From: Mesocentrotus franciscanus | Taxonomy: Eukaryota; Echinodermata; Echinoidea; Camarodonta; Strongylocentrotidae | Direction: 5' to 3' | DNA length: 64,000 nt | Assembly (NCBI GenBank): GCA_037976565.1 | Contig: CP137680.1 | Location: 17,668,861 to 17,732,860 of the forward strand | Shown: positions 24,374 through 33,961 of the stretch, in pieces | Layout of the letters: every line of letters begins with the position of its first letter | How positions within the stretch are numbered: the stretch's first letter is position 1 | Position numbers and translations under genes: made by a program | Notes under the pieces: generated by a model | What the model was told of the DNA's origin: nothing | What the model saw: the letters and a program-made list of their open reading frames with translations, nothing else | The model's database searches: none

Positions 24374-24762
24374 AGTGGGATGGTTTTGTTTTTATCTCAG
24401 TTTCCAATCATGCCCACATTGTTCCCTACCCTCAGTATTTTATTTTTTTCCGAAACGAAGAGGATAAAGATATTTATATCACCCTTGAGATTTTCCACGA
24501 ATCAATTGATATCTATAGAGCTGTAATACAATTCCAACTTTTCCCCAGACACGCCAGAAAACGGAGCAGTTTGGTTGAGGAAGCAAGAGGTAAGTAATGG
24601 TCTAGTAACTTTAGGGTTGCTGGATATTGCATAGCAATGAGGCTTTTGAGATGTTGACAAAATTAAACATTATCGGGAAAAAAATGACGCAAACGGCAGA
24701 CAAGGCAGACAGTATATGGATTAATGCATAAAGAAAGATGAATCTACCTCGCTACGCCATTG

Positions 24763-24935
24763 TAGAGGCTGGTGTCGGCGGATACGTCTCTGGACTGTGG
24801 ATCGCATTGTTCGCGGTTCGAGTCCCGCCCCGGCAATCATTTCCTTAGAGACATTCATCTACCTTTGCCACTTTCCACCCAGGTGAAGTAAATGGGTACC
24901 CAGTAGAAATAAATGACTTAAACGCTTTAGCGCTT
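24763..24935 (+). mobile_element. tRNA-derived SINE, copy 2
   Basis: The head has GGACTGTGGATCGC and GTTCGCGGTTCGAGTCCC (B box), matching the minus-strand SINE at 6305-6665. The body also matches through 'ctacctttgccactttccac' and AATGGGTACCC. The AGCGCTATATAAG tail is missing, so the copy is 3' truncated. Confidence 0.75.
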
Positions 24936-25552
24936 TAAACATGGCGGCTCAGTTACTCAGCCACTTACTTGAAAGCAAAATGGTACAAATTCAATATTCC
25001 AGTTTCTGGGTAGGCATAATTATATGATATTTTCCATATCTGAGTGTGATACGAAATTTCTTCTGCATTGGTGTGCTTTCAATTTTAAACAAAAGAAAAA
25101 TGACACTTTGTGCTGAGAGAAAAGGCAAACATCTATCCGGCTATCAGTAGACGGTAGGGGCCGACATGGACCCCTTAAGGTGTGAATTATGATCTAGAAT
25201 AGATAACAACACTAAGAAAAACCAACGAGCAGAGAGAAAAAGCCGCGAAAATATGTCCATTCAAGGGACACCGGGAACATATAGATCGATAAAGCAGTCT
25301 GAACAAAAAAATATAATGTAACTGTTTGCATGTATGTTCTTCCTCTTCTTCCTCCCCACCCCCCCCCCCTCTCTCTCTCTCTCTCTACCTTTTTCCCTGG
25401 CCTTCCTCCCTTGACTTGATCTATCTTTCCCAGGTTCCTCCTCTATTTTGTCCGTCTCTCCTTGTTTCAGCCAATTTTCTCCCTGTTCTCTCTTCCTATA
25501 AGTTAATCTCGCTTTCTTAATAGCATTGACTTTTGTGTCAGTATAATATGAC
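24936..25552. other. Intergenic, with a (CT)n tract
   Basis: No gene seen. A C run and CT microsatellite lie at about 25359-25386. Confidence 0.5.
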
Positions 25553-25945
25553 ACTGTGTACACACGTATCCGGACACCTACCAATGGACAAACACCCCGG
25601 ACAACTACCCCTAGGACAAATACCCCCTAGGGCAAGCACCCTCTAGGACGACTACCCTCCATGACAACTACCCCCGGCCAACTACCCCCAGACAACTTAC
25701 CCCCTAGGACAATCACCCTCTAGGACAACTACCCCCGGACAACTACTCCCAGACAACTATCCCCTGGGATAGTTGTCCGGGGGTAGTTGTCCTAGAGGGT
25801 GGTTGTCGTAGGGGGTAGTTGTCTGGGGGTAGTTGTCCGGGGTAGTTGTCCTGGAGGGTGGTTGTCCTGGAGGGTGGTTATCTTAGGGGTGGTTATCCGG
25901 AGGGTGGTTGTCCAGGGGGAAGGTGTCCTAGAACCGTGTACAAAC
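25553..25945. mobile_element. Palindromic element made of 'ggacaactaccccc' repeats, copy 1
   Basis: The left half repeats 'ggacaactaccccc' and 'ctaggacaa'. The right half repeats their reverse complements, 'gggggtagttgtcc' and 'agggtggttgtcc'. The switch is a perfect hairpin: 25752-25763 pairs with 25766-25777 around a 2-base loop. The outer ends, GTGTACACA near 25557 and its partner near 25940, are also inverted. The Gly-rich frame at 25846 is not a gene. A related element stands at 42286-42675. Confidence 0.75.
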
Positions 25946-26686
25946 GCGTGACCACAGGTCCCCCTAGACGAGTTTTATCCATTGGTCATAATCACACCCT
26001 CAGCGAGTTTTTTCGCGCTTTTTATCGAAAATTTTACCCCTACACAAGTTTACCCCCTCCCCCTCGAACAAATCCCCTAAAGAAGGTCTTAAAATGATCA
26101 CCCCTAAAATTTAATTGCTAAAAATATATATTATTTATATTAACAACTGCAAATCATACAGTGTATGAATACACAAAGTCCAGGTAAGGGTACCCTATAA
26201 ATGCGATTATAAAAAACTCGATAAACGTACTTCTTTTCCTGATGTTTGGCCTATTTTAAACCTTAAACATTTCGTAATAAGTCACTCACGTCACTCGTCT
26301 TAACCAGCAAAATCCACAATTTCCACGCGTGTTTTTGTCGCGCGTGTGTACAGCAATATATTTGATTGCCCCCCCTGATAAATATTACATCCTTACCCGA
26401 TGATCGGACATTTTTTGCTCAGTTACAATCACTATGATGGCAAATATATTTTCCTCTTGATTTTTTTAATTTGCAAGGAACGGAAATGCTTGTAGGTGTA
26501 GCCGTTAGCAGCATATGACTAGAGATGATTGTATATAATTATATACGTTACAGGAAACATAATCTACACGCCGGTAACAAATCTGACTTTGCTTGATGCC
26601 AGTCGCTCCTGTTTCTATTCTGTGCTAACTGATAATCTACATAAAATATCGAACTAGGATCTAATACCTCAGTCACGCCAATGAAA
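25946..26686. other. Intergenic, no gene seen
   Basis: AT-rich with no recognisable gene or element termini. Confidence 0.45.
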
Positions 26687-26890
26687 CCGACACCAGACCG
26701 ACACCAGACCGACACCAGACCGACACCAGACAGACACCAGACAGACACCAGACCGACACCAGACCGACACCAGACAGACACCAGACAGACACCAGACCGA
26801 CACCAGACCGACACCAGACCGACACCAGACCGACACCAGACCGACACCAGACCGACACCAGACCGACACCAGACCGACACCAGACCGACA
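26687..26890. repeat. 12-base minisatellite, about 17 copies
   Basis: The unit is 'accagaccgaca'; some units have 'cagacagaca' instead. Twelve bases keep the frame, so all frames stay open on both strands (for example a PDRHQTDTR repeat on plus and a [11 protein letters not shown] repeat on minus). No start context, splice site or flanking domain supports translation. Confidence 0.93.
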
Positions 26891-27817
26891 CGGCGACACC
26901 AGACCAACAACATAAATAACAAACAATTACATCACCACCAATGGCCAAAATTTGGTCGGTTTGGATTCGGTGTTGGGTCGGTTCTGCGTTGTGACTGAAG
27001 TATCACCATAGCAACATAAATGTATTGGATACACAGCTTTTAAAGACAATGTATTCTTACTATCTCGCCTGAAATTTATTTAAGATAATAATATGTTGTG
27101 AAAGACGCGTATGATAACTCTACAAGGTAGATGATTTTATATAGTTTTATTTAGATTTTATAGTTTTTTTTCAGATTAAGTTCGACTTATGAATGAATCA
27201 TTAATCTCACCTCTACAAACCCTGGTCACATGATTTTATACGCACTACAGAAAGGGGCAGATGTTGATGCTTCATATTAGTTACTCGACTTACTACAGTA
27301 GCGAAGAGGAATGCAGGGAAAGTACGAAGGGAAGGAGGAGGGGGTATACCAGGAGCAAGGAATTAAGGATCTGTAGTTTTAGTTTCACTCACTCATAGAC
27401 AAAATGACATGTATGGTTCTCAATAAACAGGCCGTTTATTTGGGATGGGGCAGGTAAGAAACTCACAGCTTTTGGGGCACCTCTTAACAGTTTATTCTTT
27501 AACGCGATAAAGGTCAGTGTGCCATTCATGTAAACTCGCAGAGGATATAGATCAATGGTATGGATCGAATTAGCCTTTCAAATCTATTTTCCAAGATTTT
27601 TTTGTTTATGAGTGGGGGGCGCGGGGGCGGGGGTTCAAGAAATAGTAAAAGAAGCTTGTTACAAAAGCATAAATAATGCCCACATGGATGTGCAACTATG
27701 ATGGTACGTGTTATAACTTAGTTTTGTAATCACCCTGTATCAATCATGTACATGAATTCATCTTATACTTTTTCAGATTTCCTCCGAGTTTGTTTCTTCA
27801 AGAGAAAATCCATCTTA
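26891..27817. other. Intergenic, no gene seen
   Basis: No gene or element is recognised. A G-rich patch lies at 27615-27633. Confidence 0.45.
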
Positions 27818-28475
27818 CAGTGAAGCGCACTACACGCGTGTCCAATTACTGTTTTCTCGATGGCGTTTTTTGTGGCGATTTATCGCATAGCATGTGAACG
27901 AAGCTTTCAAATTGCAGTTTCAACAATTTATTGGCTAGCATATGCTCGATGGGGCCACAAGAACTTAAAACGCAGAAATATACAGGCCTGTTAAGGAAAC
28001 GGCGCAAACACAACTGATGTTACTTTAGAACAATGAATAACATTGTGTATGTTATTGTTTCATTATAGAGGATTAAAAGGCGAGAGAACTAAGACCACAT
28101 GCAAAAGAACGTTAAATGTATATCTTAGTAAAGGGAAATAGTGAAAGAAAAGGAGGAAGCAGAAGATAAAAATTGAAGACATGTAAAGACAATAAACAAG
28201 TTCATAGTGAAGTTTATACGCAGGGGTAAAAGAAGGAATCGTGAAGAACGACGTATACAGCCAGAGTAATAACATGATACTTTGTATTAAGCGCAGTAGA
28301 ATTATAATAGCCGCGGGATACAAAATATTAGCATTTATGATAGATTAATATCCGATGTACACGAGGCGTCACTTCGACAAGCGTTACCTATTCTAATCCA
28401 ACCCATGGCGGAAACGTCTTGCCCAGTAATTCCCCGGACATCTGAACACTGATTTTTGCGTTCACGTTCTGTACG

Positions 28476-28515
<40 letters not shown>

Positions 28516-29055
28516 AGCACGCACGCGCACAAACACACACACGCACACACACGCACACAACGCATACGCACGCACGCACACACATGGTGCTTCAAAGTTG
28601 GCACAAGCCGCTGACGCAGCAGCAAATGACATCTCGTCACGGTGTACATCCATCCTAATAAGCCTATAATATCATTCTGCAGTAGGTATACGATTCTTGG
28701 GTTCGTGGGTGTTACTTTTGGGTGCCCCGATCGTCCGTCCCCTTCTGATCGTCCTAGCTACACATTTGAAATCTGCCCAAAATACAAAATGTATGTAATT
28801 TTCATTCCCAAAGGGCGTCAAAACTATTGCGCCCTCGCTTTGCTCGCGGGCAGAAAATTTAAAAACCAAAGAGTTAATATTGAGGCAACAAAAATCGACA
28901 GGCCCCCTCGCAAAAATGCGCCCCTATCAATTTCACCAATAAATTGTTGAAACTGCAATTTGAAAGCTTCGTTTCACATGCTATGCGATAAATCGCCACA
29001 AAAAAAACGCCAACGAGAAAACAGTAATTAGACACGCGTGTAGTGCGCTTCACTG
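27818..29055. mobile_element. TA-flanked element with 117-120-base terminal inverted repeats
   Basis: The left arm (27818-27934) and right arm (28936-29055) are near-perfect reverse complements that start CAGTGAAGCGCACTACACGC. TA stands next to both ends. The 1-kb interior has short unassigned frames and a CT/CA microsatellite (28479-28585) but no transposase. Confidence 0.85.
28479..28585. repeat. (CT)n then (CA)n microsatellite
   Basis: A CT tract is followed by a CA tract with CG interruptions, inside the long-inverted-repeat element. The Cys/Val-rich minus-strand frames are artefacts. Confidence 0.9.
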
Positions 29056-29145
29056 TAAGTTATTTGCAACAACCTACAAGTGACAACGCTCAGGGGCTTT
29101 GTTGTGCACAGGTAATTTATCTTTTCAGCCCCTATCCGCACACCC

Positions 29146-29146
<1 letters not shown>

Positions 29147-29176
<30 letters not shown>

Positions 29177-29207
29177 CCTCCCTCCCTCTCTCTCTCTCTC
29201 TCTCTCT
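29147..29207. repeat. (CT)n microsatellite
   Basis: Two CT runs are separated by 'ccctccctccct', just outside the long-inverted-repeat element. Confidence 0.9.
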
Positions 29208-29575
29208 TATTTCCTCTTTCATTGTTATATCCACTTTATCTCATCACGTTTGAATGAGGCTTGGGATTGTTATACAAGGATGATTTTTCTGACCATGATG
29301 TAATCAAAAAGTAATCATTCTATTATCACGTTTGCATCAAAGTTGACAGAACCTTTTGAATGTCTAATCCAGGCAATTTGAAAGTTCTGCGTGAGAAAGA
29401 AATGATGTCATTAACGATGACCTATACAGTAATCAGAATGATGTGATTGAAACATTATTTTTTTACCGATCTTGATGGAGGGCTAAATCAATTTTCGATT
29501 TTAATTTATATAGGAAGCATGAAGTTAATTTGATTATTTGACGATTGACTTTCTCTTTGTCTCCCCCTCTATAAT
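29208..29575. other. Intergenic, no gene seen
   Basis: No gene, terminus or RNA is recognised between two microsatellites. Confidence 0.45.
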
Positions 29576-29750
29576 GAGGGGGTGAGTGCGCGCGCGCGTG
29601 TGTGTGTGTATGTCTCTCTCTCTCTCTCTTTCTCTATAAATCTCTCTCTCATGTCTGTATCTCTACCTGTCTCCTCTTTCCTCCTTCTCAGTCTCCGCTC
29701 TCCCTCCCTCTCCCTCTCTCTCTTTCTCACTCCCTCTCTGCCACACACAC

Positions 29751-29784
<34 letters not shown>

Positions 29785-29803
29785 CACCCACACACACACA
29801 TCC
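29576..29803. repeat. Compound GC/GT, CT and CA microsatellite
   Basis: The order is (CG)n(TG)n at 29586-29610, (TC)n with interruptions to about 29735, then (CA)n at 29741-29800. Alternating purine-pyrimidine tracts of this kind can adopt Z-DNA. Confidence 0.9.
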
Positions 29804-30420
29804 ATCCCCTACCCTCATACCACCCATGTTAAACCATGGACCTATGGTTAAACTCACCTTCTACGACGGGGTCTTAGTAGAAATGCAGTATACTCCCTTT
29901 TACAGTTATATCATGTTTCTGTGTGTGTTCAAAAGTGGCCCACTTTTTGTCAGTTCCAATGGCAACACCTGCTTATAAGAGCGAATGCTAAGAAAACAAG
30001 TAGGACAATTGTCATGCTTTTCGTTGGTTAAAGATGAGCTGAAAGCAATTTTCTTGATTGGAAGTGTAGGAGAATAAAACCTTAGGCAAACATCCTAATT
30101 AACTTCCTGAGCCGGCCATGCAAGTTTGTGGCTGTATTTCGATTAGCTATGACGTTTCACCGATGGAGAGAAAGTCCACTTCTTGAGGACAGATTAAGAG
30201 ACATTCAAAAATATTTTTTTTAAATTGAAAGAATACAATAAATTGTGGAGGTCAAAATTTCGGATTTGTTGTCCTCAACATCGTTGGAAAAACTCTGTGT
30301 CTCAACCGAAAACGAAAATGTTTTTCCATGTTCGGCACAGTCCGGAATTCATGAGAAAATGGTAGTGGTGGAAGTAGTAGTAGAAGCAGCGGCGGCAGTA
30401 TAACTTGTAGTATTATAGTA
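29804..30420. other. Intergenic, no gene seen
   Basis: No gene is recognised. From about 30360 the sequence becomes rich in AGT and GCA triplets and leads into the large microsatellite region. Confidence 0.45.
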
Positions 30421-30610
30421 CAGTCAAACCTGTCTATAGCGACCGCCCAAGGGAAACATAAAAAGTGGTCTTTGTAGACAGGTGGTCTTTGTAGACAGGT
30501 TCCTTTAGTACATGTTTCAATGAGAAACCATTTTCAAGGGAAACAAAAAATGTGGTCTTTGTAGACAGGTGGTCTTTGTAGACAGGTGGTCACTAAAGCA
30601 GGTTTGACTG
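30421..30610. mobile_element. pogo/Tigger-like miniature element, TA-flanked
   Basis: It is 190 bases long, begins CAGTCAAACCTGTCTATAGC and ends CAGGTTTGACTG, with TA on both sides. Inside, 'gtggtctttgtagacaggtg' is repeated. The terminus and TA target resemble pogo/Tigger elements of the Tc1/mariner group. There is no transposase. Confidence 0.8.
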
Positions 30611-30680
30611 TAGTAGTAGTAATAGTAGTAGCAGTAGAAGAAGTAGTAGTAGTATATTAGCTGTAGTAATAGTAGTATAT

Positions 30681-30755
<75 letters not shown>

Positions 30756-30765
30756 CGGTAGTAGT

Positions 30766-30818
30766 CAGTGGCGGATCCAGGGGGCAGAGGGGGCACGTGC
30801 CCCCGGCCAAAAAAAAAG
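30766..30818. mobile_element. hAT-like miniature element fragment, copy 2
   Basis: It starts CAGTGGCGGATCCAGGGGGC and breaks off after about 53 bases into AGT repeat. The sequence just before it, 'gtagcggtagtagt', is the same as before the copy at 32123, so the two insertions probably derive from one by duplication. Confidence 0.7.
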
Positions 30819-30924
30819 TGGTAGTAGTAGTAGTATAATAGTGGTAGTGTTAGTAGTAGTAGTAGTAGTAGTAGCGGTAGTAGTAGTAGTATAGTAGTAT
30901 AGTAGTAGTAGTAGTAGTAGTAGC

Positions 30925-30971
<47 letters not shown>

Positions 30972-31037
30972 AAGTAGTAGTAGTAGCAGTAGTAGTAGCG
31001 GTAGTAGTAGAAGTAGTAGAAGTAGTAGTAGCAGTAG

Positions 31038-32029
31038 CAGGGGCGGCGATCCCGGGGGGACGGGGGGGGGGACACGTCCCCCCTCGATTTTTGTAGGGGA
31101 TCGTCCCCCTGAAAATTTGAAAAAGTGCCCCCCAAAAAAATGAATAGCAAATACTGGCTGCAACACACTTTTAGGCTCTGGAGGGCCCAAGAGTGCAGCG
31201 TTTAGACAAATAAAAATGCAAAAATCTTCTCACTCGGAAGATACGCTCCCTCGCATAATATCCTTCAAAATGTACATGTAGATATTGTATAAAACTGAAG
31301 TGTGCAAAAAGTATATTGCTTGTTCTTATACTATAGTTGTTATAATACAAACAAACTTTAAAAACTGTGAGGGGTAGTCACTTCTGTCACCTTCACCCTT
31401 CTCGTTCACTATGCTCCCTCTTACTGGCATACTGATGGAGGGCTTATGGGCAGTTGGCCCCCCCCCAATAAAATTAAAGAATGGGTTTATTTCTAATTCG
31501 ATACCAGTGATTTACGAATATTGCTGAAATGGCATGATTTTTCCCTGAGCTTCCGGGGGCTCTGCCCCCTGGACCCCACCAAGGGCCCTTAGGTATAGCC
31601 CCTGGTTGCTCATCTGATCGTAATTTAATGCTTAAAACCCCGAACTTCTAGGGGCTCCGCCCCAGACCCCACTCAATTAGTGACCTGCATGCCAGTGACA
31701 CAAATAATGCATCAAAATACGCTCATCTGAACGTAATTAAATGCTTAAAACCCCTGAGCTTCGGGGGGCTTCGTCCCTTGACCCCCGCCGGGGCTTTGCC
31801 CCTGGACCCCACGCCAATTTACGCTCTACTTGCTATGCTCTATCTGATCATTACTACCTTAGCCCCCCACCTTCCATTTTGAAAAACGTTCCGCGGTGCC
31901 TTCATGTAACATGTAAGAATGGTGGTGATGCGGATTTTTTTCCTCCCCCCCCCCAAACGTTTTTGGTCATTACGACACTGCTCCCTCGCATTTCGTCCCC
32001 CCGGTCATGAAAAGAAATCGCCGCCCCTG
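31038..32029. mobile_element. hAT-like element, CAGGGGCGGCGAT ends, 8-base target duplication
   Basis: The ends are CAGGGGCGGCGAT and its inverted partner ATCGCCGCCCCTG. An exact 8-base direct repeat, AGCAGTAG, lies at 31030-31037 and 32030-32037, as hAT transposition makes. The interior (992 bases in total) has GC-rich tracts such as 'ggggctctgccccctggacc' and no transposase. Confidence 0.88.
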
Positions 32030-32053
32030 AGCAGTAGTAGCAGTAGCAGTAGC

Positions 32054-32092
<39 letters not shown>

Positions 32093-32122
32093 TGTATTAG
32101 TTGTAGTAGTAGCGGTAGTAGT

Positions 32123-32354
32123 CAGTGGCGGATCCAGGGGGCACAGGGAGCACGTGCCCCCCCAAAAAAAAAAAAAAAATTAGTGCTCACTACCCCCCAC
32201 TGAGCGAATTTTCGGCCGGCACGATTTTCAAAGTTGCGGAGCAAAAAATTAATGCTGAATAACCCCACTGAGCAAATTTTCGGCAGGCGCAATTTTCAAA
32301 TTTGCGGGAGCAAAAAAATTGTGCCCCTCTAAGAAATCCTGGATCCTTGCCTAG
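32123..32354. mobile_element. hAT-like miniature element, copy 3
   Basis: It begins CAGTGGCGGATCCAGGGGGC and ends CCTGGATCCTTGCCTAG, a looser inverted partner. The interior has two tandem copies of 'ccactgagcgaattttcggc' type sequence. It lies in the AGT microsatellite. Confidence 0.75.
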
Positions 32355-32366
32355 TAGTAGTAGTAG

Positions 32367-32435
<69 letters not shown>

Positions 32436-32591
32436 TAGTAGTAGTAGTAGTGTAGCAGTAGCAGGTAGTAGTAGTGTGTAGTGTAGTAATAGTAGTAGTG
32501 GTAGTTGGTAGGAGTAGTGGTAGTAGTAGTGTGTGGTAGTAGTGGTAGTAGTAGTGGGAGTAAGAGTAGTGGGCAGTAGTAGTAGGTAGTG

Positions 32592-32675
<84 letters not shown>

Positions 32676-32740
32676 ATAGTAGCAGTAGTAGGAGTAGTAT
32701 TAGGAAGAGTAGGGGTAGGAGTATTAGTAGGAGTACTAGG

Positions 32741-33556
32741 AGTAGTACTGGCAGCAGCTACAATGCATATATATTATTTGGACTCCTTTCAGGATGTTTA
32801 CTGTCATAATGGTGTAATATTTTTGATAGATTGCCATACCTTTAATGCTTCAACAAAAAAAAACATTTAGTGTCCTATGATTAAATAGCAGATTACTTCG
32901 ATGGCTTTCCTTAATTTGACCTGAAGTTCTAAACTTCACGATCGCCTTTAACAAAGTGCTTAATATAGAGGGTTTACAAAATGATACGGATCTCGTAAGT
33001 CGTCCATAACTATCTCATAAAGCAGGAGGAAAAATAAAGGGGTTGAGATTGCATTTAAGGTTGAATAAGGCGGCTAATAATGCGGCTAATAATTCGGCTA
33101 ATCCGCTCTAGATACATTTAGATGTGGAATATTTAGACTAGTTTGTTCACATTTTTCTTTTCAGTATTCGGTTCTCTGTTGGTTGACACAATGAACTATT
33201 AGTTTCGAGACGCAAGCACTCGATTCCTTTGAATATAGCAAGTGAGGTGAGGAGTACTTTTGGCGATGAACTAGATTTCATTGTAAGATATATTGTTTTA
33301 CATTTTTGTACGATGATAAAGGCAACAATAACAGTAAGTATTTAACAAGATCAGAGGGCAAGAGAGGGGGCGATTTCGAAAGAAAAGTCGAAGAAGGAGA
33401 CAGGCGATGGGCTAACAAGAATAGATGACAGGATGGAGCGAAAGAATTGAGAGAGGGGAAGAGAGAGAGAGAGGGTAGTGGTGTTATGGGGAGATATATA
33501 TATATTTTTAATGCTTGATTTCATTTTTTGTAATAGAAATATTTTTATAGCAATTG
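32741..33556. other. Intergenic, no gene seen
   Basis: AT-rich, with a short GA-rich stretch at 33350-33480. No gene is recognised. Confidence 0.45.
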
Positions 33557-33961
33557 TTAAAGAGAAAGACCAGTTCTGGTCATGCGATTGCATTGTTAAA
33601 GAAACGTTGTGAAATCGATCAGAAAAGGTTGATCATCTAGCATATAAGTATTGGTGTGTACTGCAAGGTTCTGGAATCATCAAAATGATAAGAAATTTGG
33701 CCCAGTCTTGGTAAAGTTACAAGCACTGTACACAGGAAGATGTTTATGGGACTACGCGACCACGTGCGCGATATCTATTTGGTCCCAATAGATATAATAA
33801 TTTACCAAATAGAGGGTCTATATCAATTAGTAGGCGGTTTCCCGGCAAAATTTGTATCATCACGTATTAGTCAAAACATATTCTTTCACATGATTGGTAA
33901 TGAGAGCTTCCATTTCATTTTTTGAGAGAGGGGCGTTTCCAAAACTGGTCTTTACCTTTAA
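33557..33961 (-). mobile_element. Family A TTAA miniature element, intact inverted copy
   Basis: TTAA is present at both borders. The whole 405 bases are the reverse complement of the element at 53206-53598 apart from point differences and small indels. Its presence here shows the family is dispersed and not locally duplicated. Confidence 0.93.

Larger units (their letters stand above)
30611..32740. repeat. Large (AGT)n microsatellite region, interrupted by transposons
   Basis: AGT triplets with GGT, GCA and GAA variants occupy 30611-31037, 32030-32122 and 32355-32740. The intervals are three hAT-like insertions. Tyr, Val, Ser or Thr homopolymer frames through the region are artefacts. Confidence 0.95.

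Noticed and set aside
24763..24840. Functional tRNA-His gene
   Set aside because: The acceptor stem does not pair and the sequence continues into a SINE body shared with 6305-6665.
26548..26998. Cys/Val/Ser repeat proteins and a PDRHQTDTR repeat protein
   Set aside because: A 12-base minisatellite keeps all frames open; no start context or flanking domain supports translation.
30517..31190. Tyr- and Leu-homopolymer frames up to 162 codons
   Set aside because: Translation of AGT microsatellite and hAT-like ends.
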